Positions 25,401-35,442 of a stretch of DNA of 64,000 bases are shown here, one piece after another (the first letter of the stretch is position 1; each line of letters begins with the position of its first letter). A program made the position numbers and the translations under genes. Origin of the DNA: Cladocopium goreaui. Lineage: Eukaryota; Sar; Dinophyceae; Suessiales; Symbiodiniaceae. Under the pieces are notes generated by a model. It was not told the DNA's origin, did not search any database, and was given only the letters and a program-made list of their open reading frames with translations. The stretch lies in NCBI GenBank assembly GCA_947184155.2, contig CAMXCT020004001.1, positions 683,063 to 747,062 of the forward strand, in the 5' to 3' direction.

Positions 25401-28400
25401 ACCGAACTTAAAGATGGTGATCTTCTATAGCAAACTGTTAGTTTACCAGAAAACATTATACTATCCAGGGGTCAGGTGGTAAGAAGCTATGATTATGGTG
25501 TCTTTATTCCTTTTTGAATGGGGAGCACATGCGGAGCTACTAGGAGTTTCCCAACCACATGATAACATACATGCTTTCCCGCAATTGGAATCGCAACAAA
25601 CATCTTAACGAAAAGAAGTACATTGATGAAACATCATCCTCAACATCTTCAAGCTACCCATCCATCTATCATGCATATCATCAATCCTGTGGCAGCCCCA
25701 GAATCAGACCATCTATGGGAAGATGGAAACTGGAACCACTGGAACCCCCAATCAATCGGATGTTAAACACCTTGGTTTCCCTGATCAAATCTGCAGATTC
25801 TTGAATCAAAACGACATATAATATCATATACCCAACCTGGTTATGACTAACAGTTCGCCATGGTATAGATGGCCCATAGAAATAGATGATTTTCCCAGCT
25901 ATGAACCTCCATTTATAATGGATATAGCTATTGTTAGTCATAACCAGAGGGTAATATGACTGAATGGCTTCCAGTCCATGGTTTCCAGACCCAATTGGAA
26001 TTCAACTTGTTTGTTCAGAATGTTCAGATCATAGAATTGGATGATGGGAAAATTTACAGGAAAGACTTATATTTGATGGTAAAAACCATGGTTTCTTGTA
26101 GATTTTCCCTTAAACCAATCCATTGATCAGATGTTCATCGATCTTCCCTGAAACCCATCCCAGATCCTGTGGTCAGATAAGCAAACCAAACCACTCCTCC
26201 GCAACATCGAAGACTGAGGCGATCAAGATTCCTACCGTATCAAAAACGCCATGGCTGCCTGGCTTTAAGCTGATTTCTCGTGATTTTTGCCCAGAAAATC
26301 CGCCAAACTTGGGGAACCTATAGGGAATCTATAGCCCATAGGATCCATGTATGCTATATATGGTCACATTAACCATCAATATACCCCAAATGTTAGCATA
26401 TATACCAGCACCATGGATCCGTCATGGGATAGGGAATCTACAGAGAATCCGCCAGGCTGCGTTGATGTTTGCTCGTGGGGTTCCCATCATCTACTATGGC
26501 ACGGAGCAGGGCCTTGATGGACATCAGGCCAATGTTTTAGAGAGCCCTGGCTGGGATAGGGGGCATCATAGCCCTAACAAAAATGGTTGAAACGTTGTTT
26601 GCCGTGGAATCTGGTTGGTGGTTTGGAACATGAATTTGATTTTTCCATATATTGGGAATAATCATCCATTTTTCAAGGGGGTAGGTCAACCACCAACCAG
26701 TATTATTACCATAACCATCCATTAATTCAAAGTTAGAACCCATGGCATTTAAACTGGTTTTCAAACCAACAACCAGGAATTTAAGTTGGAATCGATGTGA
26801 AAACCAGTTTCCAATCGGAGGATTCAAAAAAAAACGAAAAGCTTCAATAAATAAACCATAAGCTTAACCATGATGTTATGGCGGGGATGAGTTGGGAAAA
26901 ACGTGTAATGAATTCTTATGAATATGAGTTGGTTTATAAGCCCCAGTAACTATAGTTATAAGTACCATAAACCATAGGTATTGGAGTTATTTGCACCAAC
27001 TTAGCTATCGAACGGGGGCCTCACATTGTATACCCTCTGGTTATGACTAACATAGCTAACTGGAAAATCCCCGAAATAAATGGAGGTTTCTAGCTGGGAA
27101 AATCATCTATTTCGATTAGGGCCATATTTTCCATGGCAAACTGTTAGTCATAACCAGGTTGGGTAATGCTCAGATTGGTGGAAATCAACCACCTTAGCTC
27201 TAAAATGAATAGTTAGCCTAGAGGAATCTAGCCGATGTCCAAAGTCAAGGGGGGGTGATCTAGCCGATGTTCATGGATTTTCCGTGGTGGTGTTTCATTT
27301 GTGGAAGGTGGTTGATAGGGAAATCATCCCCATCATAAGGTTGAGGATCGGTTGTGGAGCTACTCCAGTCATCGCGGGTCGCATTTTGCGAGAATCAGCA
27401 CATGGCAGTGAAAGTAGTTGATGTTTTTTTCTTGTTACCAGAACTTGAGAACCTGAAATACTGTGGAGAAATATTATAGTTGGCGACTATGGGTGACTAT
27501 GAAAGCTTGTAAATAATGAGAGGAAGGTAATGGGGTAAACCATCGCTGTTGCAAGATTCGGCTTGTTTTGCCAACTAAAAAAAAACTAGCAGCTGTGACT
27601 TGTCATGAGAAGCATAAGATCATGAGAATCACACATTTTACCATGGCAGCAACCACGAACCAACTGTGCTTGTGCCCTTGGAAATCGGAACAGGAGCTAC
27701 TTTTTGATCTAAGGAAAGCCGCGTTACAAAAGGAGATGCAGGCAGATAAAGGCGCCTAGGGAGAAAATGCCAGATCTGTCACGGAAGTTCAAGTCGAAAA
27801 TTTCCTACAGGTCCTACACCTCCTTTGGTGCATCCGGAAAAATTGCTTGATTCCACACCTGTTTTTGCTCCAGCTGGAGGCGGTTGGCAAGCTGATTTTG
27901 TTTCAGGAGTTTGGCCTATGAGATCCTATCACCATCACCAGATATCACCAGAAAATCACCAGAAACACGACACGAATCCTGGTTGGTGGTTTGGAACCAT
28001 GGAATTTTATGACTGTCCATTCAGTTGGGAATGTCATCATCCCAACTGACTTTAAGTCCATCATTTTTCAAGATGGTTATTGCACCACCAACCAGATCAT
28101 GTTGCCCCAATCATCAATGGATTGGTTTAAGGGAAAATCTACAGGAAACCATAGATTTTCTCATGAAATATGGGGTTTTCCTGTAAAATTTCCCTGAAAC
28201 CCATCCATTGAAATCAACTTCTGATAAATTCAATGGATTCTCAGGGCCGATTTTTTTTGAGACGAATTCAGCTCTGAAATCATCATCATTCCAGCGCAGG
28301 TCAAGCCTATGTACGCGAATCGCTGTGGCAGACCAGGCCAAGTTTTTTGAGCCCATTCCAGCCCTTTTTATGGCAATTTTCCACCCAACTGTTGGTTTTT

Positions 28401-31065
28401 CTGAATTGTTTTGGAGGGTACCAGGTTATAACATCTTACCCATTCCCCCAGTATATTGGGGACAATTGGGGATGGTCAAACTCAGCTGTGGATCATTTCA
28501 AACCTTGTCACTTTTCAGAACCGATCTCCCAAATTTCGTTTTACGGCAGCCTGGAGTCAAGTTTTTACAGGTCTAGGTCTGGATGATCAAGTCTGGTTGG
28601 TCATGTGACCAGAGAGATGTTGATGAACCGTGACATGCTCAGTAGCAAGGCAGATGCATAATTATAAAATTCACCGTGAGCATCCCTGAGTATTGAATCA
28701 TAGACCCTTGGCTCATCAATAATGTGAGGAATACCCTTTGGTAAACATACAAAAAGCTATTGAAAATTGCCATGTATAGTGGATTGACCCATTAAAGACG
28801 GTGATTTTCCAGTTTGCAAAATGTTACTTTACCAGAGGGTGCAAAAACAAGGAATCGAAATTCTATTCCCACAAGATCTCCCTTCTAGGAGATGCCGCTC
28901 CAGGTATAATACTTCAACCTGGCAATATCAGTACATCAAGTTGCTGCCTCTCGGCAGATCTGGGGGGAATCATCTTGCGTTTTTTGTTGGCAGAAAAATG
29001 TTACCCTGTGGTAAACATACAAAAAACTATATAGAAAGATCCACCATTTTTAAGTTCGGTAAATCAACTATTTCGATTATAGGGCAATTTTCAATAGTTT
29101 TTTGTATGTTTACCAGGCATTATTGGTTTGACGGTTTGACCCCTGGTGTTGGATCATTTTTGTCATGGGAAAAGCTGCGGATTTTCACCAAAATCCTCGA
29201 GAAATAGCGGCATTGAACGGAACGCCGAGGTTCAAAGGAGTTACCTATTCGCCAGCCATGGAGGATCGAGATTTGAATCATCTGGGTAAATTATAACGAC
29301 CTCACCGCGACCTCACTGGAATCATGGTTAGTAAGGAACATAATCACCAAATGGCCTTAATTCAGGTTAGTGAAATAGTATAATTTACCCAGAATCATTG
29401 TCCATCTCATTTTTCAACTATTTTGGATCATGTTCATAGAATCTTCAAGTTGAAAATGATAATTAATTTACTGAACTTGAAGATTCTATGAAAATGATCA
29501 ACTACAAAACAGTCGTTGGAAGGTCTATTAGTGGTGGATAAATTGCACGTCTGACGGATTCTTTGGATGTCTCATCTCCAGGGTTGGAACGAACAGCTGA
29601 GGAACGAGAAACGAAAAGAGTTGGGCCTTGCAACGAGCGGCATCAAATTCAAAGGAGTGGCATCCACAGGCGGTTTTTTGTTTCGGATTCATCCTGATTC
29701 ACCATAATTCACCATGAAATGTGGCCATTCTTCGTGAAAAAACGTTGAGAATGGGAAACTCTGAATGGGGCTATTTATAATGAGAGAAATTGGGCAGTTT
29801 GGCCATGAATATGCTGACAATATGGCTATGAACCATGAATTGCCACCAGGGCAACGAGCTGACCTTTGGTAAACACTCACAGTTTGCCGTGGAAAATGGC
29901 CCAATTCTAGTTGATTTACCTATTAAAAAGATTGTCCATAGCAAAGTCCTAGTTTACCAGAGGATAAGTTGTTCAGTCTGGAATCAGTGATTTGTTTTTC
30001 TTGTTTTTGGATGGTCTTAACCTCTGCCAGGTGTTGTTTTGTTGCGGGGCCACTTTTGCACTGAGTCATGTTGATCTGCATTTCTCAAAAACTCATGTCT
30101 AAAGTCCAGTGCTTAATCTAGCTATTCATCATTTTCTCATTCACCTCACATTTCTAGCCCTTTTGTTTGGATGAAGCCATGCAACCATGAAAAAACTGCA
30201 CTGTTTGGAGTTTTTAATGCCTGCTGTGCCGTTTCGCCTGCAGCTACGCATTCCATCTTCAAGAGAATCTTCCCCGCGGGAGGCGGTCCTCACGGGGTTT
30301 TTAGGATGGGTTTGGTCCCGAAGTGCTGCGAAGTGATGCGACTCCCCTACGGTAAATGGCAATTTTCAATAGCTATGTTAGTTTACCAGAGGGTATGTTG
30401 ATTCATGGGGAAAACATCTCACTAAAATTGATCATTTTTCACCTTTTCATAGTTACTATAGTTGGGTTCGTTCCAGAAATTCGTTGATTGTAATGTGGGA
30501 AAAACAATGTCATAAACCACCGATGACTGGGAACGGTTTCTACATACCACCTATAAAAATGGTAATCGCTGGGAGATGGTTGATTGTTTTACCCACATTG
30601 CTATTTTTACCTGGTTGGTGGTTTGGAACCATGGAATTTTATTACTTTCCAGAAACAGTTGGGAAATGTTGGGAATGTCATCATCCCAACAGACTTTCAT
30701 TCCATCATTTTTCAGAGGGGTAGGTCAACCAGCAACCAATATTATTACCATAACCGTCCATTAATAGGTTATTTAAACTACCATCAAATCCCATCAAAAC
30801 CCATCATATATGGTTACGAATTCTACCGTTTTTCTGAAGCCTTGGAACGTCGTAAAATGCCATGCACCATAGCTCATTGTCCTACTTTTGCCATGATATT
30901 ATGGTTAAAAATGAGCATATTAAAACCATATCCCGGAAACTGGCTTATCACTAGATCTTGCATTGAGAGATATTGAGAGGTAGCTAGATAGACAGACAGC
31001 TAGATGGATATCCATATAGATAGAAAGATAGAAAGATAGATAGATATAGAGATAGATAGATATAG

Positions 31066-31120
<55 letters not shown>

Positions 31121-31126
31121 TAGATG

Positions 31127-31166
<40 letters not shown>

Positions 31167-33600
31167 CATAGATAGATAGATGCACATATGTAAGTATGTG
31201 TATAATTTAATATGTAGTGCATATATATATATATATATGTATATACATATATATATATATGTATATACATATATATATATATGTATATATGCCTGTGTGT
31301 GTGTACAAAAAAAGTATCAACCTGTTTTGGGGGGTATGTTTTTCCGCAACGCATTCCTTTGCAGACGAAATTTGGGTCTTCGTGAACAACAACCAGAACT
31401 GGACTGGGGTTCCTTGGCACGGCTTTAGCGGGTATATCGATGTATATCGTATATATCTCCCATATTTTTTAAAAAATGGTGAAACATGCCATAAACCATC
31501 ACAAACCATGATTCATCATGATTCATCCAAATTTACTGTTTGATTCAAGATGGTGCTTTCAAAAACCCAAAGACACCACACCATCTCCCATTTCTATAGT
31601 TCCCATGTAAAAAACCTTTGGGGCCTGCCACTGTTTGCCGGAGAGGGACATTTTCCGGTGGCCATCCTTTTGGTTGTGCAGGATTTCTTCTATCCACCGT
31701 ATCTTAGTGCGCGACGGCAAATTATATCATACTATGAGTTGAAGATAGTTGAAGTAGATTTCTTGGCAAACACCGCAGACTGTTTTGTTGTTGATTTCGT
31801 CCACATTACAGTGATAATCATCTAAGTACCCAAACGCGATGCTTAGATCAGAATCTAACTAATGTGGTAAATAACCATGCCCAATTTACCCAAAACAAGT
31901 ACCATTTGGGGAACATGCAAAACCACATCGGTAGAAATCATGGCACTTAGTACTTAAATTAGAATTGCTATCAGATGATTCTCCCAAAAAAAAAGAACGC
32001 TGTCCCAGAGGTAGATGAATGATGATTCGCACTGAGGACGCTCCATACCTTTATTGCCCAGCTCCAAGTGAACATGAGCAATGGTACGATGTCCTCTCTG
32101 GGAACCGCGCCTTCTTACGCTCCCTGCCTTCAGGGGTCAAGGTGTGGGGCAAAAAAATTGCAAAACTACAGAGAGTTGATAGGCATGTGATTGAACATAG
32201 TGGCATTTAGTCACTAGTGTAAAAATGTTCAAACATGTTCTGTTTGAAGTTTTTTCAAGTATAGAACTCAGTTGCAGGATGTTTTTCCTCATTGTTTCCA
32301 TGTGCAGATCTAAGGACATAACTGCTACATGGCAGAAGATGCTGCACCCAAAATTCTCGTGAGAAGTGGCTTGGCTTCAGGCATTCCCAAGCCATCAAGC
32401 TACCAAAAAGTATCCTGCAGACCATGTTAGTTATGTACTGGATTATCGTAGCATCATGTTAGTTATGTCACGTCTTAGATTCTAGATTATTAGCATCTAA
32501 TTTAATTGCGCAAACTTTAAACCCAATCTTATAATGTTATGGTAGGGATTTTCTTTGAATGTATCATGTGGCCAAAATTGCAACCACATCCTGATATGTC
32601 AAAGGCTGCATTTTTTTTCACAACTTGTCCCCACTTCATACGGTTGTTGTGCAACTTTGCACAGGCCCAGCATCCGCCCAACCCAGGAATGAGAATGCCA
32701 ATCGTTTACGCCGTTGAGAGAATCAGCGAGACCGTTTGGGTTCTTTGGGTCTTCATTTTGCTGCGGCTTAGCTGCACAGTTTGCGAAAAGTTGCTGATTT
32801 CCAGCGTTGTCATTTACTTCTTCCAGTAATCAAACGTGGCCAGCTGAGAAATGCCCTATGACTGGAGGTTTGTAGCTGGGAAAATCATCTATAAACGGAG
32901 GATTTTCTAGCCATGTTTGATTACCGGAACGTATGGTTTTGATCATGTGGCAACGAAGAAACTACCGACATGTACTTCACAGCAGTGTCTTTTGAACTTT
33001 GAATGTATTAGTAGCTGCCAAACATCTCAGCTTCGTTCAGAGGACATTTTCCAGAAAAGCCGAGCACGATATTTTACTATCCATATTTTATTGGTACAAA
33101 TCCTGGTTTCATGCACAAAAATCACTGAACCATTATGGAACCCATTCCGAAAAGCATCCAAAAGAAGATTGAGCGTATACCCGGCGTAGCCGAACAAGGC
33201 GATGGCAACCATGGCTGCCAACATACCCTTCAAAAATCCCAGCATTTTTATCTGGTTGGTGTTTTGGAACATGAATTTTATTTTTCCATGCAGTTGGGAA
33301 TTTCATCATCCCAACTGACGAAGTCATATTTTTCAGAGGGGTAGGTCAACCACCAACCAGTATTTTTACGATAACCATCCATTAATGGGTTAAAAACTAC
33401 CTATATCCCATCAAATCCCATCATTGTTGTAGTTTGTGGAACCTATCCATTATGGTATCTTCACCATTTTCAAGGTCATCATAGGTCATCCCATACCATG
33501 GCCGTCCAGGCTACTTCTGACGGTCCTTGGATTGTTGTTCTGGATGCATCGGCACCTGTTCTTGGGTCGCCGCTTCAAGGTCATGTCCGAGGAGCCATGA
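7403..33600 (+). CDS. GH13 alpha-amylase, secreted and membrane-anchored, ~24 exons
   Basis: Endo-hydrolysis of alpha-1,4-glucan, with closest resemblance to fungal Taka-type amylases. Exons: 7403-7499, 7890-7945, 8383-8467, 10590-10690, 11630-11702, 12407-12531, 13674-13731, 17022-~17087, 17645-17744, 19171-19191, 19839-19927, 20560-20655, 23844-23913, 24464-24514, 25046-25068, 26219-26247, 26456-26510, 28300-28336, 28904-28945, 29602-29636, 31365-31408, 32037-32141, 32665-32696, 33510-33600. The sum is 1581 bases: 526 residues plus stop. Seen: a hydrophobic signal peptide ([16 protein letters not shown], residues 9-24); [12 protein letters not shown] (~35); [15 protein letters not shown] (~90); GH13 region I DIVANHV (~145); region II DAFRLDT with the nucleophile Asp (~256); region III GVDILGE with the acid Glu (~275); region IV FVDNHD (~360); [12 protein letters not shown] (~390); domain C WYDVLSG; then a C-terminal transmembrane segment ([11 protein letters not shown]) and a basic tail. 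Donors are about 11 GC, 6 GA and 6 GT; 22 of 23 acceptors are AG|G. Weakest joins: exons 7-8, 8-9 and 10-11. The start is the first Met before the signal peptide; an upstream AG at 7336-7337 could take a trans-spliced leader. Confidence 0.85.
9597..9698. mobile_element. Inverted-repeat MITE, family 1 (CCCTCTGGT termini), amylase intron
   Basis: TACCCTCTGGTAAACTAACA at the left is mirrored by TGTTAGTTTACCAGAGG at the right. Between them are the family's two inner motifs, GGAAAATCAC and GGTAAATCAACTATAAAT. Confidence 0.85.
10038..10130. mobile_element. Inverted-repeat element, family 8 (GGAGGTTTCC / GGGGATCCCCAA)
   Basis: A degraded copy around GGATCCCCAAGTCATCATGG and GGGGGACCTCC. Better copies are at 23977-24080, whose ends TATGGAGGTTTCCTA pair with TAGGAAACCTCCATA, and at about 8625-8770 and 54695-54785. 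Confidence 0.55.
11094..11202. mobile_element. Family 1 MITE, CATACAAAAAACTATGG subtype
   Basis: Complete TACCCTCTGG ... CCAGAGGGTA element. The inner arm reads CATACAAAAAACTATGG, a variant also seen at 21497-21606, 37626-37733, 42515-42625, 52490, 52723 and 62217-62322. Confidence 0.85.
12236..12381. mobile_element. Family 3 element just upstream of an amylase exon
   Basis: GGATCCTGAAATGGAGGTAC pairs with GTATCTCCAATTTAGG, and the element ends TGGCCATTGA. It stops about 25 bases before the acceptor at 12406 (CTTTAG) that opens the exon carrying GH13 region I. Confidence 0.75.
13206..13410. mobile_element. Family 2 element with a family 1 element inserted inside it
   Basis: The family 2 left end CTGGTTGGTGGTTTTAAACA (13206) and right end CAGCCACCAACCAG (to 13410) are pushed apart to about 205 bp by a family 1 copy (TACCCTCTGGTAAATAAACA to TTTACCAGAGGGCA, about 13240-13346). 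The flanking family 2 core (TTTTCCATA, then TTGGAAATTTCATCATCCCAACTG) resumes on the other side. Confidence 0.7.
14414..14529. mobile_element. Family 1 MITE
   Basis: TACCCTTTGGTAAACTGACA ... TATGTTTACCAGAGGGTA within the long amylase intron 13732-17021. Confidence 0.8.
14848..14952. mobile_element. Family 1 MITE, near-canonical
   Basis: TACCCTCTGGTTATGTCAAA at the left and TTAGTTTAGCAGAGGGTA at the right. Contains the paired inner arms ATAGCTATTGAAAATGG and GGTGATTTCCCACAGTTAT. A second copy follows at 15158-15261. Confidence 0.85.
15158..15261. mobile_element. Family 1 MITE, near-canonical
   Basis: TACCCTCTGGTAAACTAACA pairs with TGTTAATTTACCAGAGGGTA. This is one of the least degraded copies. 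Confidence 0.88.
15302..15460. mobile_element. Family 3 element
   Basis: TCAACGGGAAATTCAGGATCC to ATGGCCATTGA. The core carries GCCATATTTTGTGGGGATAT and GGCCTTATATATGGTAGGTA. Confidence 0.7.
15552..15663. mobile_element. Family 2 element
   Basis: CTGGTTGGTGGTTTGGAACA to GGTCAACCACCAACCAG, 112 bp. Confidence 0.85.
17785..18005. mobile_element. Nested family 1 elements with TA target duplication
   Basis: An inner complete element at 17796-17898 (TACCCTCTGGTAATTTAACG ... GTTTACCAGAGGGTA) interrupts an outer one. The outer left end TACCCTCTGGT stops at 17795, and its continuation TTTAACATAGCCATGG resumes at 17899. Removing the inner copy together with one TA restores the usual outer sequence TACCCTCTGGTTATTTAACA. 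The outer right end is TAACCAGGTTGGGTA. Confidence 0.85.
20408..20540. repeat. Tandem repeat, ~37-bp unit, about 3.5 copies
   Basis: The unit contains CCAATTTTCATGGTAAAAAC followed by CATGGATTTCTA, repeated with small changes just before the amylase exon at 20560. Confidence 0.8.
20692..20792. repeat. Tandem repeat, ~33-bp unit, 3 copies
   Basis: Repeats of TTACCTCTAAATCATTGATT plus TTGAATAGGAG in the amylase intron that starts near 20656. Confidence 0.8.
21003..21108. mobile_element. Family 1 MITE
   Basis: TACCCTCTGGTAAACTAACA ... TGTTAGTTTACCAGAGGGTA, complete. Confidence 0.85.
21123..21243. mobile_element. Inverted-repeat element, family 5 (TGGGTAAATTATA termini)
   Basis: Left end TGGGTAAATTTAAATTATAA, right end TATTATAATTTACCCA. 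Contains ACGACCGAGCCCTGG-type repeats and a CAG|GTTAGTG string that resembles an exon-intron junction. Other copies are at 24676-24786 and 29282-29392. Confidence 0.75.
21497..21606. mobile_element. Family 1 MITE
   Basis: TACCCTCTGGTAAACATACA ... TTAAATTACCAGAGGATA. Confidence 0.82.
23540..23619. repeat. Foldback hairpin with CATAGCGAGTCGC arms
   Basis: CTCCAGTG...GCATAGCGAGTCGC pairs with GCGACTCGCTATGC...CACTGGAG around a loop of about 24 bases. The innermost 14 bp match perfectly. It resembles none of the numbered families and is more G/C-rich than they are. Confidence 0.75.
23663..23730. repeat. AT microsatellite
   Basis: TATATA-rich tract in an amylase intron. Similar AT tracts lie at 24617-24671, 35070-35290, 38187-38270, 46021-46075, 57018-57065 and 60836-60960. 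Confidence 0.9.
25829..25953. mobile_element. Family 1 MITE, CATAACCAG subtype
   Basis: TACCCAACCTGGTTATGACT ... GTTAGTCATAACCAGAGGGTA. The same subtype is at 27031-27165 and 35847-35965; it keeps the family core but carries ATGACTAACA in the arms. Confidence 0.78.
26335..26430. mobile_element. Family 6 element just upstream of an amylase acceptor
   Basis: CCCATAGGATCCATGTATGC ... CATGGATCCGTCATGGG. It ends 25 bases before the acceptor at 26455, which opens the exon encoding [12 protein letters not shown]. Confidence 0.75.
26611..26700. mobile_element. Family 2 element, short form
   Basis: CTGGTTGGTGGTTTGGAACA ... GGTCAACCACCAACCAG, 90 bp. Confidence 0.82.
27031..27165. mobile_element. Family 1 MITE, CATAACCAG subtype
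   Basis: TACCCTCTGGTTATGACTAA ... AGTCATAACCAGGTTGGGTA. It abuts the right end of a family 4 remnant (GGGGGCCTCACATTG) at about 26935-27029. Confidence 0.8.
27979..28095. mobile_element. Family 2 element
   Basis: CTGGTTGGTGGTTTGGAACC ... GCACCACCAACCAG. Confidence 0.8.
28732..28841. mobile_element. Family 1 MITE
   Basis: TACCCTTTGGTAAACATACA ... TTACTTTACCAGAGGGT, ending about 60 bases before the amylase exon at 28904. Confidence 0.78.
29282..29392. mobile_element. Family 5 element, best copy
   Basis: TCTGGGTAAATTATAACGAC at the left and ATAGTATAATTTACCCAGA at the right, with CAGGTTAGTGAAA near the right arm. Confidence 0.8.
29433..29491. repeat. Foldback hairpin
   Basis: CATAGAATCTTCAAGTT and AACTTGAAGATTCTATG are exact inverse copies around a loop of about 25 bases. 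Confidence 0.8.
30611..30738. mobile_element. Family 2 element
   Basis: CTGGTTGGTGGTTTGGAACC at the left; GGTCAACCAGCAACCA at the right, slightly degraded. Confidence 0.78.
31018..31290. repeat. GATA/GACA microsatellite followed by an ATATGTATATACAT array
   Basis: GATAGATA with GACAGACA inserts at 31018-31180, then three ATATGTATATACAT palindromic units at 31219-31285. The long Ser/Ile/Tyr/Leu open frames on the - strand are products of this repeat. Confidence 0.92.
33252..33360. mobile_element. Family 2 element
   Basis: CTGGTTGGTGTTTTGGAACA ... GGTCAACCACCAACCAG. The sequence ATTTTTA lies just outside each end (33244-33250 and about 33362-33368) and may be a target duplication. Confidence 0.82.
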
Positions 33601-33735
33601 AAATCATGAAACACCTGGAAAAAAATGAAAGAAACGACCAAACCGAACTAGAACTAGAACTAACACCACTCCGATTATTGAGCTGATATTCATCCTCACC
33701 AGTCTTATTTTGGTGACTAGTTTGAATGGGGGAAA

Positions 33736-34453
33736 ATGGATTTACGCGGAGGGCTGGAGAGCATGTGAATTTTCACGCGCCCATATGAGAGAGCGAGGTG
33801 CGATCTGATCTACCGTTTCTCAAGTGAGAAGCTTAACCTTAACCCTAGTTGGAGCAGAATTTCGGAGGGATGCAACATGTTGGGTCACACGTTGCGGAGT
33901 GAAAGTCTCTGCTCAATGCGGCTTTCTGTCAATTCAATTCACAATTTTGATTCCCAAGTTTATCATATCATCATGCATTGGTCACTGCGACTTGCGCTCA
34001 CCTTGGCTCGTTAAGGTAGACAGATGTTGTGTGAAACGATGCTCCCCCAAGTCATGGTTTGCATGCAGAGGCAGTTAAACTGCTCAGAAGTTCTTCGCAA
34101 GATCATTTCTTCTACAAAGGCATTCTTCCAAGAATAAAATTGCAGGATTGTCGATCAACAGGTGCCATTTTTCCTTGATATTTTTCCGATGAAATCGCAC
34201 TTCTGAGTTTTTAGTCCCATGGAAAGGAGAATGACTCATGAATTCTTGTCAGTTTTTTTCAGATTTGGCAGCCATAGCTCCCCTCAAAAATAAGCTGCCG
34301 TTCTTTGCCGAAATTTGCCCCATGGATTGGGCCTTGAGTTTCCAAGCTCGCGGTAACCGCAGTGTCCAAGCTATCTTCTTGGCTGCTGGTGTGGGGATTT
34401 TCTACCTCCTGCAGCGGATCAAGGCGATCAATGGGAAGATTGGAAGAAATTGA
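33736..34453 (+). CDS. Possible small single-pass membrane protein, 71 residues, two exons
   Basis: The second exon, 34263-34453, is clearly coding-like: G/C-rich third positions, including KLPFFAEICPMDWALSFQAR, then the transmembrane stretch AIFLAAGVGIFYLL, a basic QRIKAINGKIGRN tail and TGA. A short first exon 33736-33760 (MDLRGGLE plus one base) can be joined through a GC donor at 33761 to give an exact frame of 72 codons including stop. The acceptor at 34261-34262 is followed by A instead of the usual G, so the first exon is a guess. It sits between the amylase stop and the CDKAL1-like gene. No family recognised; the short length and single helix would suit an organelle or ER membrane protein, but that is inference. 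Confidence 0.4.
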
Positions 34454-34904
34454 TGCGGATTCGATGGATCCAAGCAATGTTTAAAAGACCTGGTTCGGAA
34501 AATGGAGAGATTTTCGGAGATGAATGACTGGTGGGTGGTTTCAATTTTTGCTTTTTTCCATCATATATCATATGTATATATATATATATGGGATGTCATC
34601 CTGGATGTCATCCTTCCCATTGACGAAGTCCATCATTTTTCAAGATGGGCACATTGCACCACCAGATGACAGGAGATTCGAATAGCCTCACAGCATCTCA
34701 CAGCGTCTCAGTGGACTGAGAAGTTGTGCAGTCCATGCAGTTTTCTGATGAGTTGTTGAAGAAATATCTTCCAGATGCCATGAAGATATCAGGAAATTAG
34801 ATCATTAAATCTCAGTAAACCCCATTAAATGCCATTATATAAATCTCAATAGCTCCCATTAAATCGCAAATCTCAGTAAATACCAATTAAATCCCTAGAG
34901 TTTG

Positions 34905-35066
34905 ATGGTTCTTTGGACGACCTCACATGATTTTTTCCGGACCTGGAGCTTCTTTGGTTCGGCCAGAAGTCGAGATCGACATTCCTCGACCTCGATGGCC
35001 AGACTGAGACCAAAGATGCACCGGAGATGGAGGAGAAGGGTGGAACAAATGGTGAAAACCATCAGA
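34905..35066 (+). CDS. Candidate 5' exon with strong GTAAGT donor
   Basis: ATG 34905 opens MVLWTTSHDFFRTWSFFGSA and continues Arg-rich for 54 codons to AGA|GTAAGT. It could be the first exon of the CDKAL1-like gene, because an AG|G acceptor at 36752 (GGAG|GATTTGG) would keep the frame. A second, acidic frame over the same bases is also open (containing SRSTFLDLDGQTETKDAPEM). Which frame, if either, is translated cannot be decided here. Confidence 0.3.
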
Positions 35067-35333
35067 GTAAGTTGCTATATGATATATATATATGATATAT
35101 GATATTTATATATTTATTATATTTTATTATATTTTGATATATCATATTATATTTTATTTTATGATATGATATTATATTATATTATTACTATTATAAACTC
35201 AATTATTTATCATTTTCAACGTTGTGTTTCTATATATGTTTCTCTTGGTTATTATTGTATATTATTGTATATTATTATTGTATATCCATTATTATTGACA
35301 ATTTAGATAAAAATGGTGACATGGTCAATTAAT

Positions 35334-35442
35334 TACCCTCTGGTAAATTAAATTAACACACACCCTGAAAATCACCAATTTATAGTGGAAACTATCTTCC
35401 AACCCTTATTTGCCAGGGTTTATGTTGATTTACTGGAGGGTA
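35334..35442. mobile_element. Family 1 MITE, CCCTGAAAATCACC subtype
   Basis: TACCCTCTGGTAAATTAAAT ... TTGATTTACTGGAGGGTA, with inner arms ACACCCTGAAAATCACC and TTGCCAGGGTTTATGTTG. The same subtype is at 51170-51276 and at 13240-13346. Confidence 0.78.

Noticed and set aside
30920-31509. Long - strand open frames rich in Tyr, Leu, Ser and Ile
   Set aside because: They translate the GATA/GACA and ATATGTATATACAT microsatellites and have no other support.
33027-33272. - strand frame with [20 protein letters not shown] as a membrane protein
   Set aside because: Hydrophobic and fairly G/C-rich, but opposite in direction to all other genes and without convincing splice sites. It probably lies within the last amylase intron.
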